Positions 16,671 through 24,871 of a DNA stretch of 64,000 bases are shown one piece after another. Positions within the stretch are counted from its first letter, which is position 1; every line of letters begins with the position of its first letter. Both the position numbers and the translations under genes were made by a program. The notes under the pieces are model-generated. The model was not told the origin of the DNA and did no database searches. It saw nothing but the letters and a program-made list of their open reading frames with translations. The stretch covers positions 1,612,001 through 1,676,000 of the forward strand of contig NZ_LR594659.1 of the NCBI RefSeq assembly GCF_901827155.1. Reading direction: 5' to 3'. Source of the stretch: Variovorax sp. PBL-H6 (GTDB taxonomy: Bacteria; Pseudomonadota; Gammaproteobacteria; Burkholderiales; Burkholderiaceae_C).

Positions 16671-18140
16671 ATGAACTTCCAAAACCTCCGCCAGGACTGG
16701 CTTTCCAACATCCGTGGCGACCTTCTGGCCGGGACAGTCGTGGCCCTCGCCCTCATTCCTGAGGCCATCGCCTTTTCCATCATCGCTGGCGTCGACCCCA
16801 AGGTCGGCCTCTACGCTTCGTTCTGCATCGCCGTGGTCATCGCCTTCGCTGGCGGTCGTCAGGGCATGATTTCAGCGGCCACAGGTGCCATGGCGCTGGT
16901 CATGGTCACACTGGTCAAGGACCATGGCCTGCAGTACCTGCTGGCGGCATCCGCGCTCACCGGAGTGCTGCAGATCGGTGCCGGGCTGCTGAAGCTCGGA
17001 TCGCTGATGCGGTTTGTCTCCCGCTCGGTCGTGACCGGGTTCGTCAATGCGCTCGCCATCCTCATCTTCATGGCGCAGCTGCCGGAACTGACCCATGTCC
17101 CATGGACGGTGTATGCGATGGTCGCGGTCGGGTTGGGCATCATCTACCTCTTCCCGCTGCTCACGAAAGCCGTGCCCTCGCCACTGGTCTGCATCGTCGT
17201 GCTGACAGGGGTTTCGATGGCCATGGGGCTGAACGTTCGCACCGTCGGGGACATGGGCCAGCTGCCAGACAGCCTGCCCGTCTTCCTGCTGCCGGACATC
17301 CCACTCACCTTCGAGACCCTGCGCATCATCTTCCCGTACGCGCTGACCATGGCAGTCGTCGGCCTGCTGGAGTCGATGATGACTGCAGCCATCGTCGACG
17401 ATCTCACCGACACCGACAGCAACAAGAACCGCGAATGCATGGGCCAAGGGGTCGCCAACATCGCGTCGAGCCTGCTGGGCGGGATGGCCGGTTGCGCCAT
17501 GATCGGGCAGTCGGTCATCAACGTGAAATCAGGTGGACGAGGCCGGCTGTCCACACTGGTTGCTGGCATGTTCCTGCTGGTGCTGGTGGTGTTCCTGGGG
17601 CAGTGGGTCAAGCAGATTCCCATGGCTGCGCTCGTGGCGGTGATGGTGATGGTCTCCATCGGCACCTTCAGTTGGGAGTCGATCAAGAACCTGCGCAGCC
17701 ACCCGCCGAGTTCGAGCGTCGTGATGCTGGCGACGGTCGCCGTCGTGGTGGCCACGCATGACCTGGCCAAGGGCGTCTTCGTAGGCGTGCTGCTGAGCGG
17801 CATCTTCTTTGCGCAGAAGGTCGGTCGCGTGCTGCGGGTCGACAGCCAGAGCACCGACGAAGGCCAGGGCCGCGCCTACGAGGTGGTTGGCCAGGTGTTC
17901 TTCGCGTCCGCCGACTCGTTCACCCGAAGTTTCGACTTCAAGGAGGTGCTGCAGACCGTCCGCATCGACGTGAGCCGTGCGCACTTCTGGGACATCACGG
18001 CGGTCAATGCGTTGGACAAGGTCGTCACGAAGTTCCGGCGCGAGGGCACGACGGTCGAGGTCGACGGGATGAGCGAAGCCACGTCGACCATGGTCGACAA
18101 GTTCGGAGTGCATGACAAGCCGATGCCGTCGAGCGCTTGA
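16671..18140 (+). CDS. SulP/SLC26-family anion permease with STAS domain
   Basis: 489 residues. The N-terminal two thirds hold the SulP membrane domain with the characteristic [20 protein letters not shown] start and GLYASF, and a long [11 protein letters not shown] segment. The C-terminal region from about 390 is a STAS domain containing the [20 protein letters not shown] core. SulP proteins move sulfate, bicarbonate or other anions across the inner membrane, often with Na+ or H+. Specificity is not decidable; the FGE-like gene behind it is not sulfate metabolism. The start at 16671 has no obvious Shine-Dalgarno. Confidence 0.9.
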   Translation: MNFQNLRQDWLSNIRGDLLAGTVVALALIPEAIAFSIIAGVDPKVGLYASFCIAVVIAFAGGRQGMISAATGAMALVMVTLVKDHGLQYLLAASALTGVLQIGAGLLKLGSLMRFVSRSVVTGFVNALAILIFMAQLPELTHVPWTVYAMVAVGLGIIYLFPLLTKAVPSPLVCIVVLTGVSMAMGLNVRTVGDMGQLPDSLPVFLLPDIPLTFETLRIIFPYALTMAVVGLLESMMTAAIVDDLTDTDSNKNRECMGQGVANIASSLLGGMAGCAMIGQSVINVKSGGRGRLSTLVAGMFLLVLVVFLGQWVKQIPMAALVAVMVMVSIGTFSWESIKNLRSHPPSSSVVMLATVAVVVATHDLAKGVFVGVLLSGIFFAQKVGRVLRVDSQSTDEGQGRAYEVVGQVFFASADSFTRSFDFKEVLQTVRIDVSRAHFWDITAVNALDKVVTKFRREGTTVEVDGMSEATSTMVDKFGVHDKPMPSSA

Positions 18141-18233
18141 TGGGCCACTGAGGAGAGGCGACCATGAACAAGTTTGACAAGGCGTCGAACCGGACCCGCC
18201 GGGCGACACCTGCGGATGCCATAGCATCCGCAC

Positions 18234-19205
18234 ATGAAGCGCTGTCTCCTGCTGCTGGCCATGGTCTTCGTCGGCGCCCACGCTGCCGATGTCGAATACA
18301 ACAGCCTGGGCATGCCATTCGTGAAACTGCCGGCCGGCGAGTTCCTGATGGGCAGCGACGAAGCGCCCGAATCCCTGGCTCGCGCCTATCCGCAGTTGCC
18401 GACGAGTCGATTCGCGCAACTGGACGACGAAGGACCGGTTCACCGCGTGCGCATCAGCCGCGCCTTCTGGATGGGCCAGCACGAGGTCACGGTCGGCCAG
18501 TTCCGGCGCTTCGTCGAAACCTCGGGCTACGTGCCCGAGTCGGTGGCTGACCGGACTGGCGGCTACGGCTGGCGTGCCGACTACGATCCCGCGACCACCA
18601 GGCGCGGCGACGCCTTCGAAGGCCGCGATCCCCGCTACTCGTGGCGCGATCCCGGCTTCGCGCAAGGCGATGACCATCCGGTCGTCAACGTGACCTGGAA
18701 CGACGCCCAGGCACTGGCCGCCTGGCTGAGCAACACCGAAGGACGCCGCTACCGCCTGCCGACCGAAGCCGAGTGGGAATACGCCTGCCGCGCCGGCACC
18801 CGCAGCCGCTACAGCTCCGGCGAAGACCCGCGCTCGCTGCTGGGCGCGGCCAACGTGTTCGACGCGAGCAGCGCCCGGTACTGGCCGCGCTGGCAATCGA
18901 TGGCGCTGGACGGCAGCGACGGCTACGCCTTCACCGCGCCGGTCGGCAGCTTTGCGCCGAACGCGTGGGGCCTCTACGACATGCACGGCAATGCATGGGA
19001 GTGGGTGGGCGATTGGCATGGCGACAACTACTACGCGCAATCGCCGCTCGACGACCCGCAAGGCCCCGCCCAGGGCGAGGTTCGGGTGCGCCGCGGCGGC
19101 TCCTGGCACACCTGGCCCTTCTACGCCCGTGCGGCCTATCGCAACTGGAACGCGCCGGGCACCCGCTACACGCTGGTGGGCATCCGGCTGGTGCGGGAGG
19201 ACTGA
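18234..19205 (+). CDS. Secreted FGE/SUMF1-like protein lacking the catalytic cysteines
   Basis: 323 residues with a signal peptide (LLLLAMVFVGAHA). The formylglycine-generating-enzyme-like fold is clear: FVKLPAGEFLMGS near residue 29, HEVTVGQFRRFVE, DDHPVVNVTWNDAQALAAWL, the RYRLPTEAEWEYACRAGT block near 180, DMHGNAWEWVGDW and a final VRRGGSW. In true FGE the segment after GGS carries two active-site cysteines. Here it reads GGSWHTWPFYARAAYR, with none, so formylglycine formation is unlikely. It may be a C-type-lectin-fold binding protein or other sulfatase-modifying-factor-like protein. It is 93 bases after the SulP gene. Confidence 0.85.
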   Translation: MKRCLLLLAMVFVGAHAADVEYNSLGMPFVKLPAGEFLMGSDEAPESLARAYPQLPTSRFAQLDDEGPVHRVRISRAFWMGQHEVTVGQFRRFVETSGYVPESVADRTGGYGWRADYDPATTRRGDAFEGRDPRYSWRDPGFAQGDDHPVVNVTWNDAQALAAWLSNTEGRRYRLPTEAEWEYACRAGTRSRYSSGEDPRSLLGAANVFDASSARYWPRWQSMALDGSDGYAFTAPVGSFAPNAWGLYDMHGNAWEWVGDWHGDNYYAQSPLDDPQGPAQGEVRVRRGGSWHTWPFYARAAYRNWNAPGTRYTLVGIRLVRED

Positions 19206-19421
19206 CACGCATTGAAGTGCGGCCCATCATGTCGTTGGCAGATCTGATCGTCCTGGTGGGACTTCGTCTTCTACTCCTTTTCGGCCTCGTGGTCACAAGA
19301 CTGCTTTCGCGGCGGTGCTACTCGTCGCCTGCCTGTTGCGCGGTGTGCTTCGGGTACCGCTGCAACGGCGGCTTGCGAACCTGAAGAAGACTGGGCCGCT
19401 GCGCGGCAGCAGCTCGTCGGG

Positions 19422-19868
19422 TCAGGCGTCATGCGCGAGTTCTTGAGCGAGCCCGATGAGGATTCCTTCGGGGCCCCGGATGTAGCAGAGCCGATAGGTG
19501 TCTTCGTACTGGACCACTTTGCCGACGAGTTCCGCGCCGCGCTTCCCGAGACGGGCGAGCGTATCGTCGATATCCTCCACCGTGAACATGATCCGCAGGT
19601 ACCCCAAGGCATTGACGGGGGTACGACGGTGATCGGCGACCACGGGTGGCGCAAGGAACCTCGATATCTCAAGCCGGCTGTGGCCGTCCGGCGTACGCAT
19701 CATGGCAATCTCGACGCGCATGTTGCGCAATCCAGTGACGCCATCTGCCCAGTCTCCTTCGACAGGGGCGCGCCCGATGAGCTCTAGGCCGAGTTCGGAA
19801 AAGAACTCGATGGCGGCATCGATGTCCTCGACGACGATGCCCATGTTGTCCATGCGTTTCACGGTCAT
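19422..19868 (-). CDS. VOC-superfamily (glyoxalase/dioxygenase-like) protein
   Basis: 148 residues with the two beta-alpha-beta-beta-beta modules of the vicinal oxygen chelate fold: MGIVVEDIDAAIEFFSELGLEL at the start and LRIMFTVEDIDDTLARLGKR in the second half, ending YIRGPEGILIGLAQEL. The Glu in the last motif is a usual metal ligand. Reaction unknown; the family covers lactoylglutathione lyase, dioxygenases and resistance proteins. Its ATG overlaps the stop of the upstream XRE gene by 4 bases, so both are probably one transcription and translation unit. Confidence 0.85.
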   Translation of the reverse strand: MTVKRMDNMGIVVEDIDAAIEFFSELGLELIGRAPVEGDWADGVTGLRNMRVEIAMMRTPDGHSRLEISRFLAPPVVADHRRTPVNALGYLRIMFTVEDIDDTLARLGKRGAELVGKVVQYEDTYRLCYIRGPEGILIGLAQELAHDA

Positions 19869-20098
19869 GATGTTCCCTCTTGGCGCCTGGCCCTGGCCAG
19901 CCGCTCGATGTTGTCGAGCGACACATTGCGTTCCGCGCGCTCGACAGATCCGACGTACGTAGGGTGCAAGCCTGCAAGGTCGGCAAGCTGTTCTTGCGAA
20001 ATCCCACGTGTGGCGCGTTCGGCCCGCAGGCGAGCTGCGAGCCTGGTGCGCGCAGTTGTTGAGCCTTCCCTCGTCTTTCCATGTCGAGGAGGGTGCAA
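19865..20098 (-). CDS. XRE-family helix-turn-helix regulator
   Basis: A 77-residue protein that is almost only a Cro/CI-type DNA-binding domain: LAARLRAERATRGISQEQLA, DLAGLHPTYVGSVERAERN, then VSLDNIERLARA. The pattern resembles C-protein controllers and small XRE repressors. It ends in a 4-base ATGA overlap with the VOC gene, which suggests it controls its own unit. An N-terminal basic stretch (MHPPRHGKTREGS) precedes the domain and the true start might be a few codons later. Confidence 0.85.
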   Translation of the reverse strand: MHPPRHGKTREGSTTARTRLAARLRAERATRGISQEQLADLAGLHPTYVGSVERAERNVSLDNIERLARARRQEGTS

Positions 20099-20290
20099 TT
20101 CATGCCTGCTTTGAGTCTACAGACTTTGAGTAGCAAGATCGCTCCCTCCGGTCGAGCCATCTTGTTTCCCGAGTCACCAGATCCCGATCGAGCACGCGGC
20201 TTGCGTTGAGGCCTCGCCCCAAACCTCTCCGCGTCCGACAACTCCCGCTGACACGAGGGGATAGAAAGAGGCTCTTTCAAGGAGCCCCAC

Positions 20291-20686
20291 ATGCGTGCAA
20301 ATGCCCTCCATTCTTCGCTCGCCGCGTTGGCCTGCGCGGCAAGCCTCATAGGGCCTGCCGGCTGGGCCCGGGCGCAGGGCGCCGCGTCGCAGACAGAGCG
20401 TGAGCGCGCCACCTGCGACGGCGTCCAGCAGGACCGCGAAGCCTGCCGCCGCGAGGCCGGTGCGGCGAAGCAGGAAGCGCAGCGCGGTGGCCTTGCCCCG
20501 GCCGGTCAGGCCGAGCAGAACGCGCTGGCGCGTTGCCAGCTGCTTCAGCCGGCGGGGGATCGCGCTGATTGCGAGGCGCGCGTCAAAGGCGCGGCCACCA
20601 GCAGCAGCGGCAGCGTGATGGGCGGCGGCGTGATCCGCGAGAGCGTCACGCCCGTGCCGGCTCCGCCGCCATCGCCGGCCCGCTGA
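20291..20686 (+). CDS. Secreted Cys-containing hypothetical protein
   Basis: 131 residues from ATG 20291 with AAGGAGCCCCAC before it. A signal peptide (LAALACAASLIGPAGWARA) precedes a charged coiled region (TERERATCDGVQQDREACRREAG) with four regularly placed cysteines (CDGV, ACRR, RCQL, DCEA) and a Ser/Gly/Pro-rich tail. Two disulfide-linked helices are likely. The pattern is common in short Burkholderiales periplasmic proteins of unknown function. It is followed 41 bases later by another small envelope-associated gene. Confidence 0.65.
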   Translation: MRANALHSSLAALACAASLIGPAGWARAQGAASQTERERATCDGVQQDREACRREAGAAKQEAQRGGLAPAGQAEQNALARCQLLQPAGDRADCEARVKGAATSSSGSVMGGGVIRESVTPVPAPPPSPAR

Positions 20687-20727
20687 GGTCGCGCGCCCCG
20701 TTTCAGACGTACTCCAGAGGGCCCAGC

Positions 20728-21060
20728 ATGAAAATCGACACGCCTCACATCCATCCCGGCCCGCAACAGGCGGACCCCGGCACGGAGAACTTGCCCATGC
20801 CCGTGGCGGGCAACGACATCGGCCCCGCTCCCGCGCTCGGGGATGGCGCGATGCACATGGAGACGCCATCGAAGCTGCATCGGACGTGGGACAAGGTGCG
20901 CACGACAGTCACATCGCTGCCGGAGCGTGCCCGGCAAGCCAAGGTGCAGGGCGCGCACTACGTGGCCGACGAGCCGGTCAAGGCCGCGATGATGGCGGCC
21001 GCGGGCGGTGCTGCGCTCGCCATGGTGCTGCGGGCCGCAGTACGCCGCGGCAGGCGCTGA
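20728..21060 (+). CDS. Small ElaB/YqjD-like inner-membrane-anchored protein
   Basis: 110 residues. The start ATG 20728 follows CCAGAGGGCCCAGC. The first half is polar and Pro-rich; from residue 55 a helical stretch (TWDKVRTTVTSLPERARQAK) leads to ADEPVKAAMMAAAGGAALAMVL and a basic RRGRR end. This arrangement matches the DUF883/ElaB/YqjD type, where a C-terminal helix anchors the protein in the inner membrane and the tail may contact ribosomes. The match is by layout only. Confidence 0.6.
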   Translation: MKIDTPHIHPGPQQADPGTENLPMPVAGNDIGPAPALGDGAMHMETPSKLHRTWDKVRTTVTSLPERARQAKVQGAHYVADEPVKAAMMAAAGGAALAMVLRAAVRRGRR

Positions 21061-21161
21061 TCCGCAGTCCGCCCGCGCGAGGCCGCCTCGGCATCTGAAC
21101 CTACGCGAACAAGCGCCCAGCGCAACTGGCCGCTGCGTTGCCGTGCCGGGACGATGTGCGC

Positions 21162-22187
21162 ATGTCCGACAGCGATGCGATGCCCTTTCCCGACGTGCAA
21201 ACCCTCCCCGGCAGCGGGACTCCCATCTGGCGCCGCATCCGTCGCTGGGCCTTGCCGGTGCTGGGCCTCGTGGTGCTCGCACTGCTGCTGTCCCACGCGC
21301 ACAAGGTCGACTGGGCCGGGGCCTGGCAGGCGCTCAGGCGCTACTCGCCCGGGGTGCTCCTGGCGGCGCTGGCGCTGTGCACCGCGAGCCACGCGCTGTA
21401 CGGCTGCTATGACCTGATCGGCCGGCATCACACGCGGCATGGCCTGCCGCGGTGGCGCAGCTGGGCGATTGCCGTCACCAGCTACGCGTTCAATCTCAAC
21501 CTGGGCTCGCTGGTGGGCGGCGTGGCGATGCGCGCGCGGCTCTATGCGCGGGCCGGCCTCGACGAGACCACGGTGGCGCAGATCGTGGGACTCAGCCTCG
21601 CGACCAACTGGCTGGGCTACGGGCTGGTGGCGGGATGCGTGTTTGCCTCCGGTGTCGTGAAGCTGCCTTCGGAGTCCACATTGGGGGAGGGTGCCTTCCG
21701 CGCGCTCGGCCTACTGATGCTGTTGCTGGCGGTTGCTTATGTGCTGGCCTGCGCAAAGATGCAGGGCAGGCAGTGGAAGGTGCGCGGGCGCCGGGTCCAG
21801 CTGCCGTCGCCGCGGCTGGCGCTGGTGCAGCTCGGCGTCGCTGCGGCGAACTGGGCGTTGATGGCCTCGGCCATGTACCTGCTGCTGGGCGGCCAGGTGC
21901 CTTATTCCGTCACGCTGGGGGTGCTGCTGGCGGCCTCGGTGGTCGGCGTGGTCACGCCGATCCCGGCCGGCCTCGGGGTGCTGGAGGCGGTGTACCTGGC
22001 GTTGCTCTCGGGCTCGGTGCGCCAGGGCGCGCTGATGGGTGCCCTGCTGGCCTATCGCGCGCTGTATTACCTGGTGCCGCTGGGCGGCGGCCTGGTGCTC
22101 TATGTGCTGCTGGAGCGGTACGCCTCAGCGCATCCGCCGCCGGCGGCCGATGGCAACCAGGAGCTCAGCCCACCACCACTTCGCTGA
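21162..22187 (+). CDS. YbhN/UPF0104-type integral membrane protein (flippase-like domain)
   Basis: 341 residues from ATG 21162. Seven or eight hydrophobic helices cover most of the protein, with LNLGSLVGGVAMRARLYARAG near 120, GLSLATNWLGYGLVAG, and the family-typical VVGVVTPIPAGLGVLEAVYL near 265. It resembles the lysylphosphatidylglycerol synthase transmembrane region found alone, as in YbhN. These stand-alone proteins are thought to move lipids across the membrane, but the activity of this one is unknown. Its end overlaps the convergent EthD gene by 23 bases. Confidence 0.8.
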   Translation: MSDSDAMPFPDVQTLPGSGTPIWRRIRRWALPVLGLVVLALLLSHAHKVDWAGAWQALRRYSPGVLLAALALCTASHALYGCYDLIGRHHTRHGLPRWRSWAIAVTSYAFNLNLGSLVGGVAMRARLYARAGLDETTVAQIVGLSLATNWLGYGLVAGCVFASGVVKLPSESTLGEGAFRALGLLMLLLAVAYVLACAKMQGRQWKVRGRRVQLPSPRLALVQLGVAAANWALMASAMYLLLGGQVPYSVTLGVLLAASVVGVVTPIPAGLGVLEAVYLALLSGSVRQGALMGALLAYRALYYLVPLGGGLVLYVLLERYASAHPPPAADGNQELSPPPLR

Positions 22188-22479
22188 TCTGCATCACGGG
22201 CTGGAGGTCCGTGTAGTTCGCGATGTCAGCCAGGATCGCCTTCGCGTGCGGGCCGAAAGCCGCCTGGAAGCTCTCCACCGAGTCGCAGTGGATGTGGCAC
22301 ATGCCGATGTACGGCGCCGGCGCACCGGGCGCACCGCCTGCCAGTCCCTTGTCGATGGTGTACGACTTGCACGCGTCGCCCATCTTCTCCTTGAGCATGG
22401 GCATGTGCTTGTCGCGATAGTAGTCGTGGTCGAACCGGGCGCCGGCGGTGTTGGGGTACATGACGCTGACCTTGATCAT
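22165..22479 (-). CDS. EthD-family dimeric alpha/beta-barrel protein
   Basis: 104 residues from ATG 22479, preceded by GGAGATAAGCAA. The opening IKVSVMYPNTAGARFDHDYY and RDKHMPMLKEKMGD is the EthD pattern of a ferredoxin-like alpha+beta barrel with an H in YRDKHMP. Such proteins are often found with ether or polyketide degradation, or as small oxygenase-like or stress proteins. The neighbours give no pathway. It overlaps the convergent membrane-protein gene at its 3' end. Confidence 0.85.
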   Translation of the reverse strand: MIKVSVMYPNTAGARFDHDYYRDKHMPMLKEKMGDACKSYTIDKGLAGGAPGAPAPYIGMCHIHCDSVESFQAAFGPHAKAILADIANYTDLQPVMQISEVVVG

Positions 22480-22564
22480 TTGCTTATCTCCGTGTGGCAA
22501 GGTCAGTGAGCATAGGAGATGGCGTGGCGCTGAACAAGCACTGCGTTGAGGCGCCTGCGAAGCC

Positions 22565-23068
22565 TCAGCCCTTTCTTGCGCGCATCGCCTTGGACATCGA
22601 CGAGACCACGAGGGCCCATTCCTCACGCGTCAAGAGCAAGGCGGTGTGGGAGTGGAGCACGTTGTCCTCCTGGTCGAGATGGTCGAGCAACAAGGCGCGG
22701 TGCTCCTCCAGCAGGTCCTCGACAGCGTGGGCAGCAAGCGCGTCGCCGCCGTGTGCCCGTTCCAGCATGGCTTTTGCCTGCGACAGCAGCGCGTCGCAGC
22801 GCTCGCGCTGCCGATCGAGACGGTGAAGGAGGTCGTCCGCCTCGGCAGACCTTCCGCGCAGCACCCCCATGAGCGCCACTCCTTTGGGGCGATGTGTCGC
22901 TTCGTCGAAGGCCTGGAAGCGTTCGATCAGGCGGACGATGCGCATGGCTGCAACACCCGAGCGCTTCCAGTCGCCACCCTTCAACTCGTGTTCGAGCAGG
23001 CTCAGCAACTCACGCATGCGTGCATGCTCGGCACGTAGCACCGTCCACGCGCACTCGGCCGCCAACAT
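22565..23068 (-). CDS. Hemerythrin-like HHE-domain protein
   Basis: 167 residues and all helical. LRAEHARMRELLSLLEHEL at the start and EEHRALLLDHLDQEDNVLHSHT in the second half carry the His/Glu ligands of a hemerythrin-type diiron site. The middle segment, where HHE proteins usually read HHPKED, is FDEATHRPKGVALMGVLRGR, so part of the metal site is altered. Oxygen, nitric oxide or iron sensing or storage is possible. The gene is monocistronic and 85 bases upstream of the EthD start. Confidence 0.7.
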   Translation of the reverse strand: MLAAECAWTVLRAEHARMRELLSLLEHELKGGDWKRSGVAAMRIVRLIERFQAFDEATHRPKGVALMGVLRGRSAEADDLLHRLDRQRERCDALLSQAKAMLERAHGGDALAAHAVEDLLEEHRALLLDHLDQEDNVLHSHTALLLTREEWALVVSSMSKAMRARKG

Positions 23069-23228
23069 GTCTGCCCCCTTTGCAAGAAGGCCTCGCCACG
23101 CTGTGCGCGGGAGGTTTTCAGCCGCATTAACGATTTGGTTCTACTGCGTTGCGGCCACTACCGCAAGAAGGAGTTTCCGCCTTACGCCTTGCACATGGCA
23201 CATGGCGAAGGTGCCGATGGCCTGTCGC

Positions 23229-23996
23229 CTATTCATTCTGGGAGCCGCGGTGCGCCCAGCCCGTGGTGTGCTTCTCGACCACGCTGAAGAGCTCGTACAT
23301 CAGCATCGCCATCGCGCCCACCACCACCAGTCCGGCAAAGGCGAGGCCCATCTGCATGGCCGAGCCGGCCGAGATCAGCAGGTAGCCGATGCCCTCGTTG
23401 GCCGCGGTCATCTCGCTCACCGTGGTGCCCACGAACGCCAGCGTGATCGCGACCTTGAGCGAGGCGAAGAAGTAGGGCATGGAACGCGGCAGGCCGATCT
23501 TCACCAGCACGTCCCAGCGCTTGGCGCCCAGCACGCGCAGCACGTCCTCCAGCTCAGGTTCGAGCGTCGCCAGCCCCGTTGCGATGTTGACCATGATCGG
23601 AAAGAAGCTGATCAGGAAGGCGGTGAGGATCGCCGGCCCGGCGCCGATGCCGAACCACACCACCAGGATCGGCACGAAGGCTGCCTTGGGCAGTGCGTTG
23701 AAGGCCGTCATCAGCGGGTACATCGCGGCATAAGCCAGCCGCGAGCTTCCGATCACGAAGCCCAGCAGCACGCCCACCACGATCGCCAGCCCGAAGCCCG
23801 CCATCGTGACCCAGAAGGTGCGCCAGGCATGGGCCCCGATGATGGCCTTGAACTCCCAGAACTGCGTCCAGATGCGCCAAGGGCTCGGAAAGATGAACTC
23901 CGAGACGCCAAAGGCCGAGCAGACGATCTGCCACAGAACGATCACCCCCACCAGCAGCAGCCAGGGTGACCAGCGTTCGAGTTGCTTGTTGTTCAT
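23229..23996 (-). CDS. ABC transporter permease, SsuC/TauC family
   Basis: 255 residues with six hydrophobic helices and the BPD-type EAA loop (LEDVLRVLGAKRWDVLVKIGLPRSMPYF) near residue 150-180, which docks with the ATPase. It belongs to the nitrate/sulfonate/taurine/pyrimidine-precursor importers. Its ATG at 23996 overlaps the stop of the ATPase gene by 4 bases (ATGA), so translation is coupled. It is the last of three genes in a leftward importer operon. Substrate unknown. Confidence 0.9.
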   Translation of the reverse strand: MNNKQLERWSPWLLLVGVIVLWQIVCSAFGVSEFIFPSPWRIWTQFWEFKAIIGAHAWRTFWVTMAGFGLAIVVGVLLGFVIGSSRLAYAAMYPLMTAFNALPKAAFVPILVVWFGIGAGPAILTAFLISFFPIMVNIATGLATLEPELEDVLRVLGAKRWDVLVKIGLPRSMPYFFASLKVAITLAFVGTTVSEMTAANEGIGYLLISAGSAMQMGLAFAGLVVVGAMAMLMYELFSVVEKHTTGWAHRGSQNE

Positions 23997-24871
23997 GGAG
24001 TGCCTTCGCCTTCGGCTTCGGTATTCGCCTTGGGAGCGGCCCCGCGGCTCATGCCTTCAGCCCCGCCCCCGCGGATCGCGCCGATGTGCCCGCGCAGCTC
24101 CAGCACGATGTCGGTGAATTCCTTGGTGTAGGTGAGCTCGAGCTCGCGCGGACGCGGCAGCGCGATCTCGCGCCTGACCACGAAGCGGCCCGGACTCTTG
24201 CTCATCACGTAGACCGTGTCGGCCAGGAATACCGACTCGCGCAGGTCGTGCGTGACCAGAATCACGTTGAAGCGCTGCTCGGTCCAGAGGTCGCGCAAGA
24301 TGCACCACAGCTCCTCGCGCGTGAAGGCATCGAGCGCGCCGAAGGGCTCGTCGAGCAGCAGCATCTTGGGCTCGTGGATCAGCGCGCGGCAAATGCTGGC
24401 GCGCTGCTGCATGCCGCCCGAGAGCTGCCAGGGGAACTTGTCCTCGTAGCCGCCCAGGCCGACCTTCTGCAGCAGGCGCCGGGCACGTTCCTCGTATTCC
24501 TTGCGCTTCGCCTTGAAGCTCGAGCGGTAAGGCTCGACGATCTCCAGCGGGAGCAGCACGTTGTCCACTGTCGTGCGCCAGGGCAGCAGCGAGGGCGCCT
24601 GGAAGGCCATGCCCGAGATCTTGACGGGGCCGGTCACCGGCTGGCCGTCGATGCGGATCTTGCCCATCGAGGGCATCTTCAACCCCGTGGTGAGCTTCAT
24701 GAACGTGGACTTGCCGCAGCCCGAGGGCCCCACGATGGCGATGAACTCGCCGCGCCTGACCTGCAGGTCGATGGCCTCGACCGCGAAGTGGTTGGCGCGC
24801 AGCAGTTCCTCGTTGTAGGCGAGCCAGACGTCCTGGAAGTCGACGAAGGGTGAGGTCTCCGCGACCGCCAT
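23993..24871 (-). CDS. ABC transporter ATP-binding protein, SsuB/TauB family
   Basis: 292 residues. I start at ATG 24871, which overlaps the stop of the binding-protein gene by one base. The motifs are Walker A GPSGCGKST near residue 48, Q-loop MAFQAPSLLPWR, signature LSGGMQQR near 145, Walker B MLLLDEPFGALD, and H-loop VTHD. The C-terminal tail is longer than usual and rich in Gly and Ala. It energises import of a sulfonate, taurine, nitrate or similar small compound through the adjacent permease. Confidence 0.92.
   Translation of the reverse strand: MAVAETSPFVDFQDVWLAYNEELLRANHFAVEAIDLQVRRGEFIAIVGPSGCGKSTFMKLTTGLKMPSMGKIRIDGQPVTGPVKISGMAFQAPSLLPWRTTVDNVLLPLEIVEPYRSSFKAKRKEYEERARRLLQKVGLGGYEDKFPWQLSGGMQQRASICRALIHEPKMLLLDEPFGALDAFTREELWCILRDLWTEQRFNVILVTHDLRESVFLADTVYVMSKSPGRFVVRREIALPRPRELELTYTKEFTDIVLELRGHIGAIRGGGAEGMSRGAAPKANTEAEGEGTP

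Noticed and set aside
17529..19208. 559-codon minus-strand frame opposite the SulP and FGE-like genes
   Set aside because: Covers two good plus-strand genes and shows no domain.
19229..19384. 51-codon frame with a hydrophobic stretch (ADLIVLVGLRLLLLFGLVVT) after the FGE-like gene
   Set aside because: No ribosome site, Cys-rich unlikely tail and no partner. It could be a small membrane protein but support is too weak.
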